NCBI RefSeq assembly: GCF_009739465.1
Contig: NZ_WHOM01000061.1
Location: 1 to 64,000 of the forward strand
Length of the DNA stretch: 64,000 nucleotides
Source: Streptomyces apocyni
GTDB taxonomy: Bacteria > Actinomycetota > Actinomycetes > Streptomycetales > Streptomycetaceae
Direction: 5' to 3'
Of this stretch, positions 57,355-64,000 are shown piece by piece. A model generated the notes under the pieces. That model was given only the letters and a program-made list of their open reading frames with translations, searched no databases and was not told the origin of the DNA. Each line of letters starts with the position of its first letter. The stretch's first letter is position 1. The position numbers and the translations under genes were made by a program.

Positions 57355-57783
57355 ATGTCATACGGACCCGACCCGTTCCCCCCACCACCCGCCCAGCCAG
57401 CGGGCCTGTTCACCCCTCAGGGTCCGGGCTACCGCCCCCAGGCGTACGGAAGTCCGGCCGCCGCCGCACCCACACCGGTGGGGCCTCCGCCAGGACTGCC
57501 CCGGCTGCGCTCCTCGTACCGTCGGCTGCGTCGCGTCATGACGCTCGCGGCGCTGGGCTACTTCGTCGTGTTCCTCCTGCTCACCGGGTACGCCCCGGGG
57601 CTGATGGAGACCGAGCTGGTCGGCGGCTTCACCTTCGGGCTTGTCATGGGGCTGCTGCAGTTCCCGGTCACGTTCGCCGCGATCATCGGCTATGAACGGT
57701 CCGCCGTACGCACCGTGGACCCGCTCGCCCGTGACATCCGGCGCGCGGTGGAAGAGCGCGGCGCGCGGGGAGGCGCCCGGTGA
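57355..57783 (+). CDS. DUF485 family membrane protein
   Basis: 142 residues from ATG with AGGAG 11 nt upstream. It has a Pro-rich N-terminus, about 1-50, and then two membrane helices of the DUF485 domain (VMTLAALGYFVVFLLLTGYAPGLM and GGFTFGLVMGLLQFPVTFAAIIGY). DUF485 proteins are the small partners of acetate/cation symporters and are nearly always encoded upstream of them. The stop of this gene overlaps the symporter start (GTGA). Whether it is a regulator or assembly factor of the symporter is unknown. Confidence 0.92.
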   Translation: MSYGPDPFPPPPAQPAGLFTPQGPGYRPQAYGSPAAAAPTPVGPPPGLPRLRSSYRRLRRVMTLAALGYFVVFLLLTGYAPGLMETELVGGFTFGLVMGLLQFPVTFAAIIGYERSAVRTVDPLARDIRRAVEERGARGGAR

Positions 57784-59402
57784 ACACCTTCAGCTCGTCG
57801 GCCCAGACGTTCTCGCTGGTCGCGTTCAGCGCGATCGCCTCCTTCACTCTGCTGCTCTGCATCATCAACAGCGCGGAGCGGGATGACCTGAGCGACTACT
57901 ACACCGGCTACCGCGGTATGTCGTCGATCCCGAACGGCCTGGCCATCGCCGGTGACTACATCTCGGCGGCCACCATCCTCAACACCGTCGGCTTTATCGC
58001 CCTCACCGGCTTCGACGGACTCACCCTCGCGCTGAGCAGCGCGCTCTCCCTGGTGCTGCTGATGTTCCTGCTGGCCGAGCCGCTGCGTAACGCGGGCCGC
58101 TTCACCATGGGCGACGCGCTGGCCCGGCACGCGTCGGACCGCAAGGTGCGGATCGTGTCCTCCGCGGTCACGTTGCTCGCCCTGGTGCCGATGATGATCG
58201 TGCAGCTCGCGGCGAGTGGCTATCTGGTCTCGCTCATCCTCGGGTTCGACGGCGACGCCATCCGCACCGGGTGCATCGTGGTCCTGGGCATCCTGATGAT
58301 CGCCTACGCCGCGATCGGCGGGATGAAGGGCACGGCCCTGATCCAGATCATCAAGATCGTGGTGCTGGTCGGCGCGTCCGCCGCCCTCGCCTTCCTGATC
58401 ATGAACAAGGTCGGCTGGAACCCCTCGCAGCTCCTGTCCGACGCCAAGACGGGCAGCCGCGTCGGCGACGCCTACCTCACGTCCGGGATGCGCTTCGGGA
58501 GCGACGGAATGGGCAAACTGGACACCGTCAGCGCCATGGTGACCGTAGTGCTCGGCGCCGCGTGCCTACCGCATGTGACCATGCGTATGTACACCGCGCA
58601 CAGCGCCCGGCACATCCGGCGCTCGATGTCCTGGGCCGTCGGCACGGTCAGTGTCGTCTGCTTCCTGCTCGCGATCATCGGCTTCGGCGCGGCGGCGATC
58701 ATCGGCCGGGACGCGCTGGCCGCTGGCGGTCCGCAGGGCACCCTCGCGATCCTCCAGGTCAGTCAGGGCGTCGCCGAAGGCTCGTCGATGGTCGCGACGT
58801 TGCTGTTCACCGCCGTGGCCGCCGCGGTGTTCCTGACCCTGCTCTCCTCGGTCTCGGGCATGATCATGGCCTGCGCCTCCTCGCTGGCGCACGACTTCTA
58901 CGCGCTGGGCCTGCGGCGTACGTCCCTCCCGGCGGTGCGGGAGCTACGGGCCGCGCGCGCCGCCGCCGTCGCGGTGGGCGTACCCGCCATCGCGCTGGCG
59001 ATCGCCGTACAGGACTGGGGCCTCCAGGCCCTGATCACGCTCTCCCTGTGCATCGGAGCGTCGGCCATCGCCCCGGCGCTGGTCTACCGCCTGTTCTGGC
59101 GCCGCTACACCAACACCGGGCTGCTCTACACGATGATCGGCGGCACCCTCTCCGTACTCGTGCTTCTCGCGTTCTCGGAGGTGGTCTCCGGCGGCGAGCA
59201 CGCCCTGATCACCGACCGGAACTTCAGCTGGTTCCCGATGCACACCACCGGTCTGGTCACCATCCCGCTGGGCTTCTTCCTCGGCTGGCTGGGCACGATC
59301 CGCAGCACCCGGCGTGACCAGGACGACCAGGAGCGCCAGTACGAGGCCGCCGAGCCCCGCATCCTGGCAGGCGCAGGCACCGGCTCCGGCTCCGGCTCCT
59401 GA
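57780..59402 (+). CDS. Sodium/acetate symporter, ActP/MctC type
   Basis: 540 residues from GTG overlapping the DUF485 stop. A sodium:solute symporter with about thirteen membrane segments. The start FSLVAFSAIASFTLLLCIIN precedes the characteristic YYTGYRGMSSIPNGLAIAGDYISAATIL, and later ALVPMMIVQLAASGYLVSLILGF and HVTMRMYTAHSARHIRRSMSW. Family members import acetate or short-chain monocarboxylates with sodium or protons. It ends in a soluble Gly/Ser tail and is followed by a strong terminator. Confidence 0.93.
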   Translation: MNTFSSSAQTFSLVAFSAIASFTLLLCIINSAERDDLSDYYTGYRGMSSIPNGLAIAGDYISAATILNTVGFIALTGFDGLTLALSSALSLVLLMFLLAEPLRNAGRFTMGDALARHASDRKVRIVSSAVTLLALVPMMIVQLAASGYLVSLILGFDGDAIRTGCIVVLGILMIAYAAIGGMKGTALIQIIKIVVLVGASAALAFLIMNKVGWNPSQLLSDAKTGSRVGDAYLTSGMRFGSDGMGKLDTVSAMVTVVLGAACLPHVTMRMYTAHSARHIRRSMSWAVGTVSVVCFLLAIIGFGAAAIIGRDALAAGGPQGTLAILQVSQGVAEGSSMVATLLFTAVAAAVFLTLLSSVSGMIMACASSLAHDFYALGLRRTSLPAVRELRAARAAAVAVGVPAIALAIAVQDWGLQALITLSLCIGASAIAPALVYRLFWRRYTNTGLLYTMIGGTLSVLVLLAFSEVVSGGEHALITDRNFSWFPMHTTGLVTIPLGFFLGWLGTIRSTRRDQDDQERQYEAAEPRILAGAGTGSGSGS

Positions 59403-59428
59403 CCGATCCCCCTCCCGACCGCGCCCGC

Positions 59429-59462
59429 GCCGCGCCGCCTCCTTCCCCGGAGGCGGCGCGGC
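59429..59462 (+). terminator. Terminator of the DUF485/symporter operon
   Basis: Perfect 14-bp stem: GCCGCGCCGCCTCC (59429-59442) with GGAGGCGGCGCGGC (59449-59462) over TTCCCC, 26 nt after the stop. Confidence 0.85.
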
Positions 59463-59563
59463 CGCCGCACGACGGGAGTCCGCTGGATCACGCCGAATGC
59501 CGAATATTGCGATGGGAATTATTGCGATGCGAAAGGATCGCCAGGTCCGTAGGGTCGACGCCC

Positions 59564-60067
59564 GTGGAACCGCTCAATGAGAAACAGATCCGCTCGTCCT
59601 TCGTGAACTGCACCAAAGGCGACGCGGCCCGCGTCAAGTTGCCGCTCGACTTCGCCGAACTGCCCTGGGAGGACCTGGACTTCCTGGGCTGGGTCGACCC
59701 GGGCGCACCCCTGCGCGCCCATCTCGTGCTGCCCCGCGCCGACGGCCCGCTGGGGATCACCCTGCGCGTGCCCGCCGTGACCCGCGGCAGCGCGGTGAAG
59801 TCCAGCCTGTGCCAGATCTGCCTGACGGGCCACGCCTCCTCCGGCGTCACCCTGCTCGCCGCCAGACTGGCGGGCGCCCGCGGCCGCGAGGGCAACACCG
59901 TCGGCACGTACATCTGCGCCGACCTCGCCTGCCCGCAGTACCTCCGCGGCAAGCGCCAGCCCAAGCTGCGCTCGCTCCGCTATACGGAGTCCCTCACCCT
60001 GGACGAACGTATCGCCCGCATGTCGCGCAACCTGGACGCCTTCGCCGCGAAGGTCACCGCAGGCTGA
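59564..60067 (+). CDS. FBP-domain (FusB-like) protein
   Basis: 167 residues from GTG at 59564 with AGGGT about 8 nt upstream. The C-terminal half has the treble-clef zinc finger of the FBP/FusB family: SSLCQICLTGHASS (CxxC) and ICADLACPQYLRGKRQP (a second Cys pair), with LRSLRYTESLTLDERIAR after. FusB-type proteins bind elongation factor G and can rescue it from fusidic acid. The Streptomyces relatives are thought to bind EF-G too; a role in translation recovery is inferred. The N-terminal part is helical with MEPLNEKQIRSSFVNCTKGD. Confidence 0.85.
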   Translation: MEPLNEKQIRSSFVNCTKGDAARVKLPLDFAELPWEDLDFLGWVDPGAPLRAHLVLPRADGPLGITLRVPAVTRGSAVKSSLCQICLTGHASSGVTLLAARLAGARGREGNTVGTYICADLACPQYLRGKRQPKLRSLRYTESLTLDERIARMSRNLDAFAAKVTAG

Positions 60068-60098
60068 TCAGGCGGGTCCCCTGCGGTGACAGCGGGAC

Positions 60099-60506
60099 TC
60101 AGCCCTCGTCGGGGATCAGCCGCATCGAGATGCTGTTGATGCAGTACCGCTGGTCCGTCGGGGTGGCGTAGCCCTCGCCCTCGAAGACGTGTCCCAGATG
60201 GGACCCGCACTTCGCACAGCGCACCTCGGTGCGTCGCATGCCGTGGGAGTTGTCCTGGAGCAGTTCGACGGCGTCGCTGTCCTTCGGGTCGTAGAAGCTG
60301 GGCCAGCCGCAGTGGGAGGCGAACTTGGTCTCGGAGGTGAAGAGTTCGGCTCCGCAGGCGCGGCAGGCGTATACCCCGCGGGTCTTGGTGTCCGTGTACT
60401 CGCCGACGAAGGCGGGTTCGGTGCCCGCGTCGCGGAGTACCGCGTACTCCGCCGGGGTCAGCTCCTCGCGCCACTGCTCGTCTGGCTTCTCGACCTCGTA
60501 GGCCAT
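60099..60506 (-). CDS. msrB: Peptide-methionine (R)-S-oxide reductase
   Basis: 135 residues, normal MsrB length. The zinc cysteine pairs are YACRACGAELF and VRCAKCGSHLG. The active site is RYCINSISMRL, with the catalytic Cys after RY. HCGWPSFYDP and SHLGHVFEG are the other conserved blocks. It reduces methionine-R-sulfoxide in proteins using thioredoxin. No MsrA is fused or adjacent. It lies downstream of murC on the same strand with a 64-nt gap that contains a tandem repeat. Confidence 0.97.
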   Translation of the reverse strand: MAYEVEKPDEQWREELTPAEYAVLRDAGTEPAFVGEYTDTKTRGVYACRACGAELFTSETKFASHCGWPSFYDPKDSDAVELLQDNSHGMRRTEVRCAKCGSHLGHVFEGEGYATPTDQRYCINSISMRLIPDEG

Positions 60507-60529
60507 GGCCGGGTCCCCTCGTTCCGTTG

Positions 60530-60575
60530 GTTCGGGCGTCAGCTCGTTCGGGCGTCAGCCGGTTCGGGCGTCAGC
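60530..60575. repeat. 16-bp tandem repeat at the murC stop codon
   Basis: Three copies of GTTCGGGCGTCAGC at a 16-bp period (60530, 60546 and 60562). On the minus strand each copy contains GCTGACGCCCGAAC, so the murC stop TGA is followed by two more copies of the same stop context before msrB. Confidence 0.9.
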
Positions 60576-61974
60576 GCGACAGGCGGGCCAGGATCTTCGG
60601 GCCGAGGTCCGTGACGTCGCCCGCGCCCATGGTGAGAACGAGATCGCCGGGCCGGGCCATTCCCGCCACCGCGTCCGGCACGCTCTCCTTGTCGGAGACG
60701 GGGGTGACGTCGGCTCCGGCGGCGCGCGCCGCGTCGAGGATGAGGGTGCTGGTGACGCCGGGGATCGGGTCCTCGCGGGCCGGGTAGATGTCCAGGACGA
60801 CCGAGGCGTCGGCGAGGGCCAGGGCCTGGCCCATCTCGGTGCCGAGCTCCTGGGTGCGGGAGTAGAGGTGCGGCTGGAAGACGACCAGGAGGCGGGAGTC
60901 ACCGGCGGCGGAGCGCATGGCTTCCAGGTCGGCGGTCATCTCCGTGGGGTGGTGCGCGTACGCGTCGATGACCTGGACGCCCGCGGCCTCCCCCTTGAGC
61001 TGGAGGCGGCGCTTGACGCCGGTGTACTTGCCGAGCGCGGAGGCGAGGTTGTGCGCCGGGATGCCGAGGGCGACGCCCGCGGCGAGTGCGGCGACCGCGT
61101 TGTGCGCGTAGTGGCGGCCGGGCACCGCGACCGTGAAGGTGATCAGCTTGCCGTCGAGGAGGACGGTGACCTCGCTGGTCAGACCGCGCGGGGTGATCTT
61201 GTGGATGCGTACGTCGGCGGACTCCGACTCGCCGTAGGTGACGACCTTGAGCGAGGAGAGGTCGCGCAGGCGGGAGGTGAGCTCCACGGCGCCTGCCTGG
61301 TCGGCGGCGATGACGAGCGTACCGCCGGGGGTGATCTTGCCCGCGAAGGTCTCGAAGGAGTCGTAGATCTCGTCCATCGAGGCGTAGTTGGCGTGGTGGT
61401 CGAGTTCGACGTTGAGGACGATGGCGACCTCGGGGGCGTACTTGTGGAAGCTGCGGTCTGATTCATCCGCCTCCGCAACGAAGATCTGGCCGGTGCCGTG
61501 CTCGGCGTTGGAGCCGGGGGCGTCCAGGTCGCCGCCGATCGCGTACGAGGGGTTCAGGCCCAAGGCCGCGAGGGACACGGCCAGCATCGAGGTGGTGGTC
61601 GTCTTGCCGTGGGTGCCCGCTACGGCGATCGGGCGCAGACCGTTCATCAGCGCGGCCAGCGCGTCGGAGCGGTGGACGACCGCGATGCCGCGCTCGCGGG
61701 CGGCGGCCAGCTCCGGGTTGTCCTCGCGGATGGCCGAGGAGACGACGACGCAGCTGGCGTCGGCGGCGAGGTGCTCGGTGGCGTGCCCGATGTGCACCGT
61801 GGCGCCGAGCACGCGCAGCGCGTCGGCCGTGGCCGAGTCACGCGAGTCGCTGCCCGCGACCTTGGCGCCGCGCTGGGTGAGGATCTTGGCGATGCCCGAC
61901 ATTCCGGCTCCGCCGATCCCGATGAAGTGCGGTCGGTCCATGGCGGGGGGCAGACCGGGAATGCCGGGGGTCAT
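60571..61974 (-). CDS. murC: UDP-N-acetylmuramate--L-alanine ligase
   Basis: 467 residues from ATG with AGGAGACG 3-4 nt upstream. Mur ligase architecture: an N-terminal UDP-binding domain (HFIGIGGAGMSGIAKIL, about 16-32), the central ATPase with AGTHGKTTTTSMLAV and the Mg/nucleotide residues (VAEADESDRSFHKY), and the C-terminal domain with DAYAHHPTEMTADLEAM. It adds L-Ala to UDP-MurNAc. It is not in a dcw cluster here. A stop-codon tandem repeat separates it from msrB, and a composite palindromic element lies upstream. Confidence 0.96.
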   Translation of the reverse strand: MTPGIPGLPPAMDRPHFIGIGGAGMSGIAKILTQRGAKVAGSDSRDSATADALRVLGATVHIGHATEHLAADASCVVVSSAIREDNPELAAARERGIAVVHRSDALAALMNGLRPIAVAGTHGKTTTTSMLAVSLAALGLNPSYAIGGDLDAPGSNAEHGTGQIFVAEADESDRSFHKYAPEVAIVLNVELDHHANYASMDEIYDSFETFAGKITPGGTLVIAADQAGAVELTSRLRDLSSLKVVTYGESESADVRIHKITPRGLTSEVTVLLDGKLITFTVAVPGRHYAHNAVAALAAGVALGIPAHNLASALGKYTGVKRRLQLKGEAAGVQVIDAYAHHPTEMTADLEAMRSAAGDSRLLVVFQPHLYSRTQELGTEMGQALALADASVVLDIYPAREDPIPGVTSTLILDAARAAGADVTPVSDKESVPDAVAGMARPGDLVLTMGAGDVTDLGPKILARLSR

Positions 61975-62050
61975 GTACGTCTCCTGGGCGGGCGCGGCGG
62001 TACGTCGGTGAGGGCGGCCGACCGCGTCAGCGCGCGGGGGCCGCCCGCCC

Positions 62051-62219
62051 CTAGGGGGCGTCTCTCCGATCTTCGCGGATCAGCCTGCGGCACCTGGTGC
62101 GGTGCATCGGCGTGCGGCCGGATCGCCCTCGTACTGGACGTACTCGGGTGATTCGGCCGTGCGTCGAGGCGCCGTGCCAGACGCCGCGGGCCCGCGAAGG
62201 CCGGGGAGACGCCCCCTAG
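62051..62219. repeat. 169-bp composite palindromic element
   Basis: Terminal inverted repeats 62051-62078 and 62192-62219 match at 25 of 28 positions (outer core CTAGGGGGCGTCTC). Inside, the two halves continue to pair imperfectly, and GTACTGGACGTACTC is a further near-palindrome at the centre. The element therefore folds into one long hairpin. It ends 1 nt before the stop codon of the gene at 62221. I recognise the inner sequence as repeated in many Streptomyces genomes; this is recollection. Confidence 0.82.
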
Positions 62220-62220
62220 C

Positions 62221-62685
62221 CTATTCGCTGTGCGCGTAGAGCTTGAGCACCGGTACGCCGACCTTGTGGCGGGCCCGGGACGCCCAGTCGCGGTGGAAGA
62301 ACTCCTCGACGTAGTGCGGCGCGGTCAGCACGATCACCTCGTCGGCGTTGGTCTCCTCGGTGACCGAGGTGAGCACGTCCAGCGGATGGTCCTCCACGAG
62401 CCGGCCCACCGCCTCACTGCCCGCCTTGCGCAGCTCCGCGAGCGAGTGCTGGAGAGCCAGCTCGGCGGGGGCCTCGGAGTCGTCCTTGCCCTCCGCCGCC
62501 TCGCGTACGGCCTTGTCCAGCTCACCGAGCGCGACATCGTCCACGGCACGCAACAGCCGGTCCTGGTCGCCACGCGGCTGCATGAGGACGACGAAGGAGA
62601 CCTGCTGGTCGCCGTGCAGTGTGGTGACGAACTCCACGTCTACCGCCGACAGTGCCTTCTCGATCATCAATACGCTCGTGAACAC
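62221..62685 (-). CDS. Conserved actinobacterial protein of unknown function
   Basis: 154 residues from GTG at 62685 with AAGGGCG about 9 nt upstream; the longer reading is not likely. The start (VFTSVLMIEKALSAVDVEFVTTLHGDQQ) is distinctive and I recall it in Streptomyces, sometimes mislabelled as indole-3-glycerol phosphate synthase; no such active site is visible here. The core is alpha/beta with VSFVVLMQPRGDQDRLLRAVDD and VIVLTAPHYVEEFFHRDW, resembling a universal stress-like fold. It is followed at once by a palindromic element, then murC. A stress or small-ligand role is guesswork. Confidence 0.7.
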   Translation of the reverse strand: MFTSVLMIEKALSAVDVEFVTTLHGDQQVSFVVLMQPRGDQDRLLRAVDDVALGELDKAVREAAEGKDDSEAPAELALQHSLAELRKAGSEAVGRLVEDHPLDVLTSVTEETNADEVIVLTAPHYVEEFFHRDWASRARHKVGVPVLKLYAHSE

Positions 62686-62815
62686 GACGGGCGCCCTTCT
62701 CCTTCGGGGGCCGTCACCGGCCCCTGCGGAAACCATCCTGCCCCGTACCCGCACGGGGTCCCCGAGTCATAGTGTGCCCAGCGCGGGCTAAACGGAACGA
62801 GTAATTCCGCTGCTC

Positions 62816-63610
62816 TCAGGTTCGACGGTAGCGGGTGAACAGGAACCCGTCCTCTTCCAGTACCGAGACGAGCACGAACCGGTCAGGCACCGTCATGGCG
62901 GGTCCATGGGCGATCCGCTGGGCATCGCCCGCCGCCAGCATCGGCGACACCGTCAGACACAGCTCGTCCAGCACTCCCGCCGTGACGAACTGGCCGAGCA
63001 GCCGCGGGCCGCCCTCGGTCAGCAGCCGGGTGAGCCCCCGCTTCCCCAGCGCGCGGACGGCCCTGGCGGGGTCCACACCCCTGCCGTCTCCGGCGACCAC
63101 CACATCGACGCCCGCCTTCTCCGCGGCCCGCGCCCGTTCGGCGGAGGCCTGGGCGCCGGTCAGCACCACGGTCGGCACGAGCGGCGAGGTGAAAAGCGGA
63201 AGCGAGAAGTCCAGGTTCAGGCTCGCGCTGACCACGGCGATCGCGGGCGCGGGCCCCTGGCCTGCCGCCGCCCGGCGCGCGGCGAAGGCCTCCCGTGCAC
63301 GCGGCGGCCGGTAACCCTCCTGGCGTACCGTTTCCGCACCGACCACCACCGCGTCCGCGAGCCCCCGCAGGGTGCCGAAGATCCGCATGTCGGCGGGGCA
63401 GGAGATGGGCTGTGAGCGGCCTTCGTGCTGGGCCGCGCCATCGAGCGTGGCGACCATGTTGCCGCGCAGCCAGACACCCTCAGCGCCCGCCTCCGCGCCC
63501 GCGCTCTCTGGATAGGCGTAGTAGTCGGCGAGCGCGTCGAGCTCCCACGCGCCCGGGGCGCCCCGTTCGGGGGCTGCTGTCTCTTCGGTCACAGGGAACA
63601 AGCTGCGCAT
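62816..63610 (-). CDS. RibD C-terminal/dihydrofolate reductase-like reductase
   Basis: 264 residues from ATG at 63610; a long in-frame extension is rejected because it runs into the divergent zapE gene. The fold is that of the pyrimidine reductase of riboflavin synthesis and DHFR: LRGNMVATLDGAAQHEGRSQPISC, then VVVGAETVRQEGYRPPR and LLTEGGPRLLGQFVTAGVLDELCLTVSP. This is a stand-alone homolog without a deaminase domain, so the substrate may differ from the riboflavin intermediate. NADPH is the likely cofactor. It is divergent from zapE with 37 bp between start codons. Confidence 0.88.
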   Translation of the reverse strand: MRSLFPVTEETAAPERGAPGAWELDALADYYAYPESAGAEAGAEGVWLRGNMVATLDGAAQHEGRSQPISCPADMRIFGTLRGLADAVVVGAETVRQEGYRPPRAREAFAARRAAAGQGPAPAIAVVSASLNLDFSLPLFTSPLVPTVVLTGAQASAERARAAEKAGVDVVVAGDGRGVDPARAVRALGKRGLTRLLTEGGPRLLGQFVTAGVLDELCLTVSPMLAAGDAQRIAHGPAMTVPDRFVLVSVLEEDGFLFTRYRRT

Positions 63611-63647
63611 GACGTGCAGTCTTACACGCCCCTTAGAGTGGAGAGCT

Positions 63648-64000
63648 GTGTCGCCTTCCCCCGCTTCCCCCGCCTCCCAGGCCTCCGCAACCGCCGGTGC
63701 CGTTGCCCCCACCGGTGCTTCCGGTGCTTCCGGTGCTTCCGGTGCTTCCGGTGCTTCCGGTGCTTCCGGTGCCGACCCGATAGCCGAAGCGGCCCCGCTG
63801 TCGCTGTGCGCGCGCCGACCGCATGTCCCGGCCGACCAGCTGGTCGCCGAGATGGTGCCGCCGCCGCGTTTCCAGTCCGCGCGCTTCGAGACGTACGTGC
63901 CCGACGCCCGGCAGCCCAGCCAGGCGGAGGCGGTCGACGTGCTCAGCGGCTTCGCCGGAACGCTGGGCGGCGCACACGCCAGCGGTGCGGGCAAGCGCCG
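63648..64000 (+). CDS. zapE: Cell division protein ZapE (AFG1-like ATPase), partial
   Basis: 117 codons from GTG; the gene continues beyond the right edge. Residues 1-50 are Ser/Pro/Ala-rich and include (Gly-Ala-Ser)6 from a 9-bp repeat. After that comes SLCARRPHVPADQLVAEMVPPPRFQSARFETYVPD by key residues, the opening of Streptomyces ZapE/AFG1 ATPases, and QPSQAEAVDVLSGFA. The Walker motifs should follow outside the window. ZapE is a Z-ring-associated ATPase. The start has GGAGAGC just before GTG. Confidence 0.87.
   Translation, partial: MSPSPASPASQASATAGAVAPTGASGASGASGASGASGASGADPIAEAAPLSLCARRPHVPADQLVAEMVPPPRFQSARFETYVPDARQPSQAEAVDVLSGFAGTLGGAHASGAGKR
63714..63767. repeat. 9-bp coding microsatellite in zapE
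   Basis: Six perfect copies of GGTGCTTCC, encoding Gly-Ala-Ser repeats in the disordered N-terminus. Confidence 0.92.

Overview
The window is high-GC actinobacterial chromosome, almost certainly Streptomyces. It shows dense coding on both strands, many GTG and TTG starts, and typical Streptomyces families: DUF2637, RsbW-like ATPases, PP2C, PucR and TrmB/LuxR regulators, the SAV2148-type HEPN protein and a FusB-like FBP protein. It reads as a chromosomal region made mostly of core metabolism with a few accessory patches. No rRNA, tRNA, CRISPR array, transposase or prophage was seen.

Layout. Positions 1-3125 hold two subunits of a xanthine-dehydrogenase-type molybdenum hydroxylase divergent from a PucR regulator. 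Positions 3240-13510 hold a TPR-like protein, a GntR/FCD regulator divergent from an iron-box-controlled FhuF-like reductase, a DUF2637 membrane protein, an anti-sigma-type ATPase, a PoxB-type pyruvate oxidase, a PP2C-like phosphatase, a TrmB/LuxR-type regulator, a DUF456 protein and a flavin/F420 pyridoxamine-oxidase-fold enzyme. Positions 13535-16796 hold ogt, an Ada/AlkA-type repair protein whose glycosylase seems to lack its catalytic loop, and rsgA behind a small upstream ORF and a hairpin that covers its ribosome binding site. Positions 16966-19126 encode a TrkA/TrkH potassium system. Positions 19263-27655 hold a PatB/MalY-type aminotransferase, a phosphopantetheinyl transferase, a VOC protein, two AraC-type regulators, an NmrA-like reductase, a YihY membrane protein and a GAF regulator.

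Positions 27712-34261 form the assimilatory sulfate operon on the minus strand: a cysteine-containing leader peptide, a stem-loop, sirA, a 61-residue zinc-ribbon protein, cysH, cysC, cysD, cysN and a CbiX-type chelatase. Sulfate is activated by CysDN, reduced by CysH and SirA, and the chelatase fits the siroheme needed by SirA. Positions 34354-40994 hold acetyltransferases, DUF1697, an OleD/Mgt-type macrolide glycosyltransferase with an operator inside its promoter, an APH-like kinase, a DnaQ-type exonuclease and a HEPN-family protein.

Positions 41266-51724 carry the glycogen-to-trehalose genes glgX, treY and treZ. They are interrupted by an FHA protein and a non-homologous end-joining patch. 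That patch has a LigD polymerase domain and a LigD phosphoesterase, flanked by a fragment of an ATP-dependent ligase (C-terminus only) and a fragment of an Fpg/Nei glycosylase (N-terminus only). Positions 51762-59402 hold a LysE exporter, a phosphodiesterase, a PDZ protein, a 27-residue membrane peptide, a polar amino acid ABC transporter and a DUF485/acetate symporter pair. Positions 59564-64000 hold an FBP protein, msrB, murC, a conserved actinobacterial protein, a RibD-like reductase and the start of zapE.

The most unusual structure is non-coding or degenerate: two three-part palindromic elements abutting stop codons, tandem duplications that copy stop codons at five gene ends, 9-bp coding microsatellites at protein termini, and the leader structures of sirA and rsgA.
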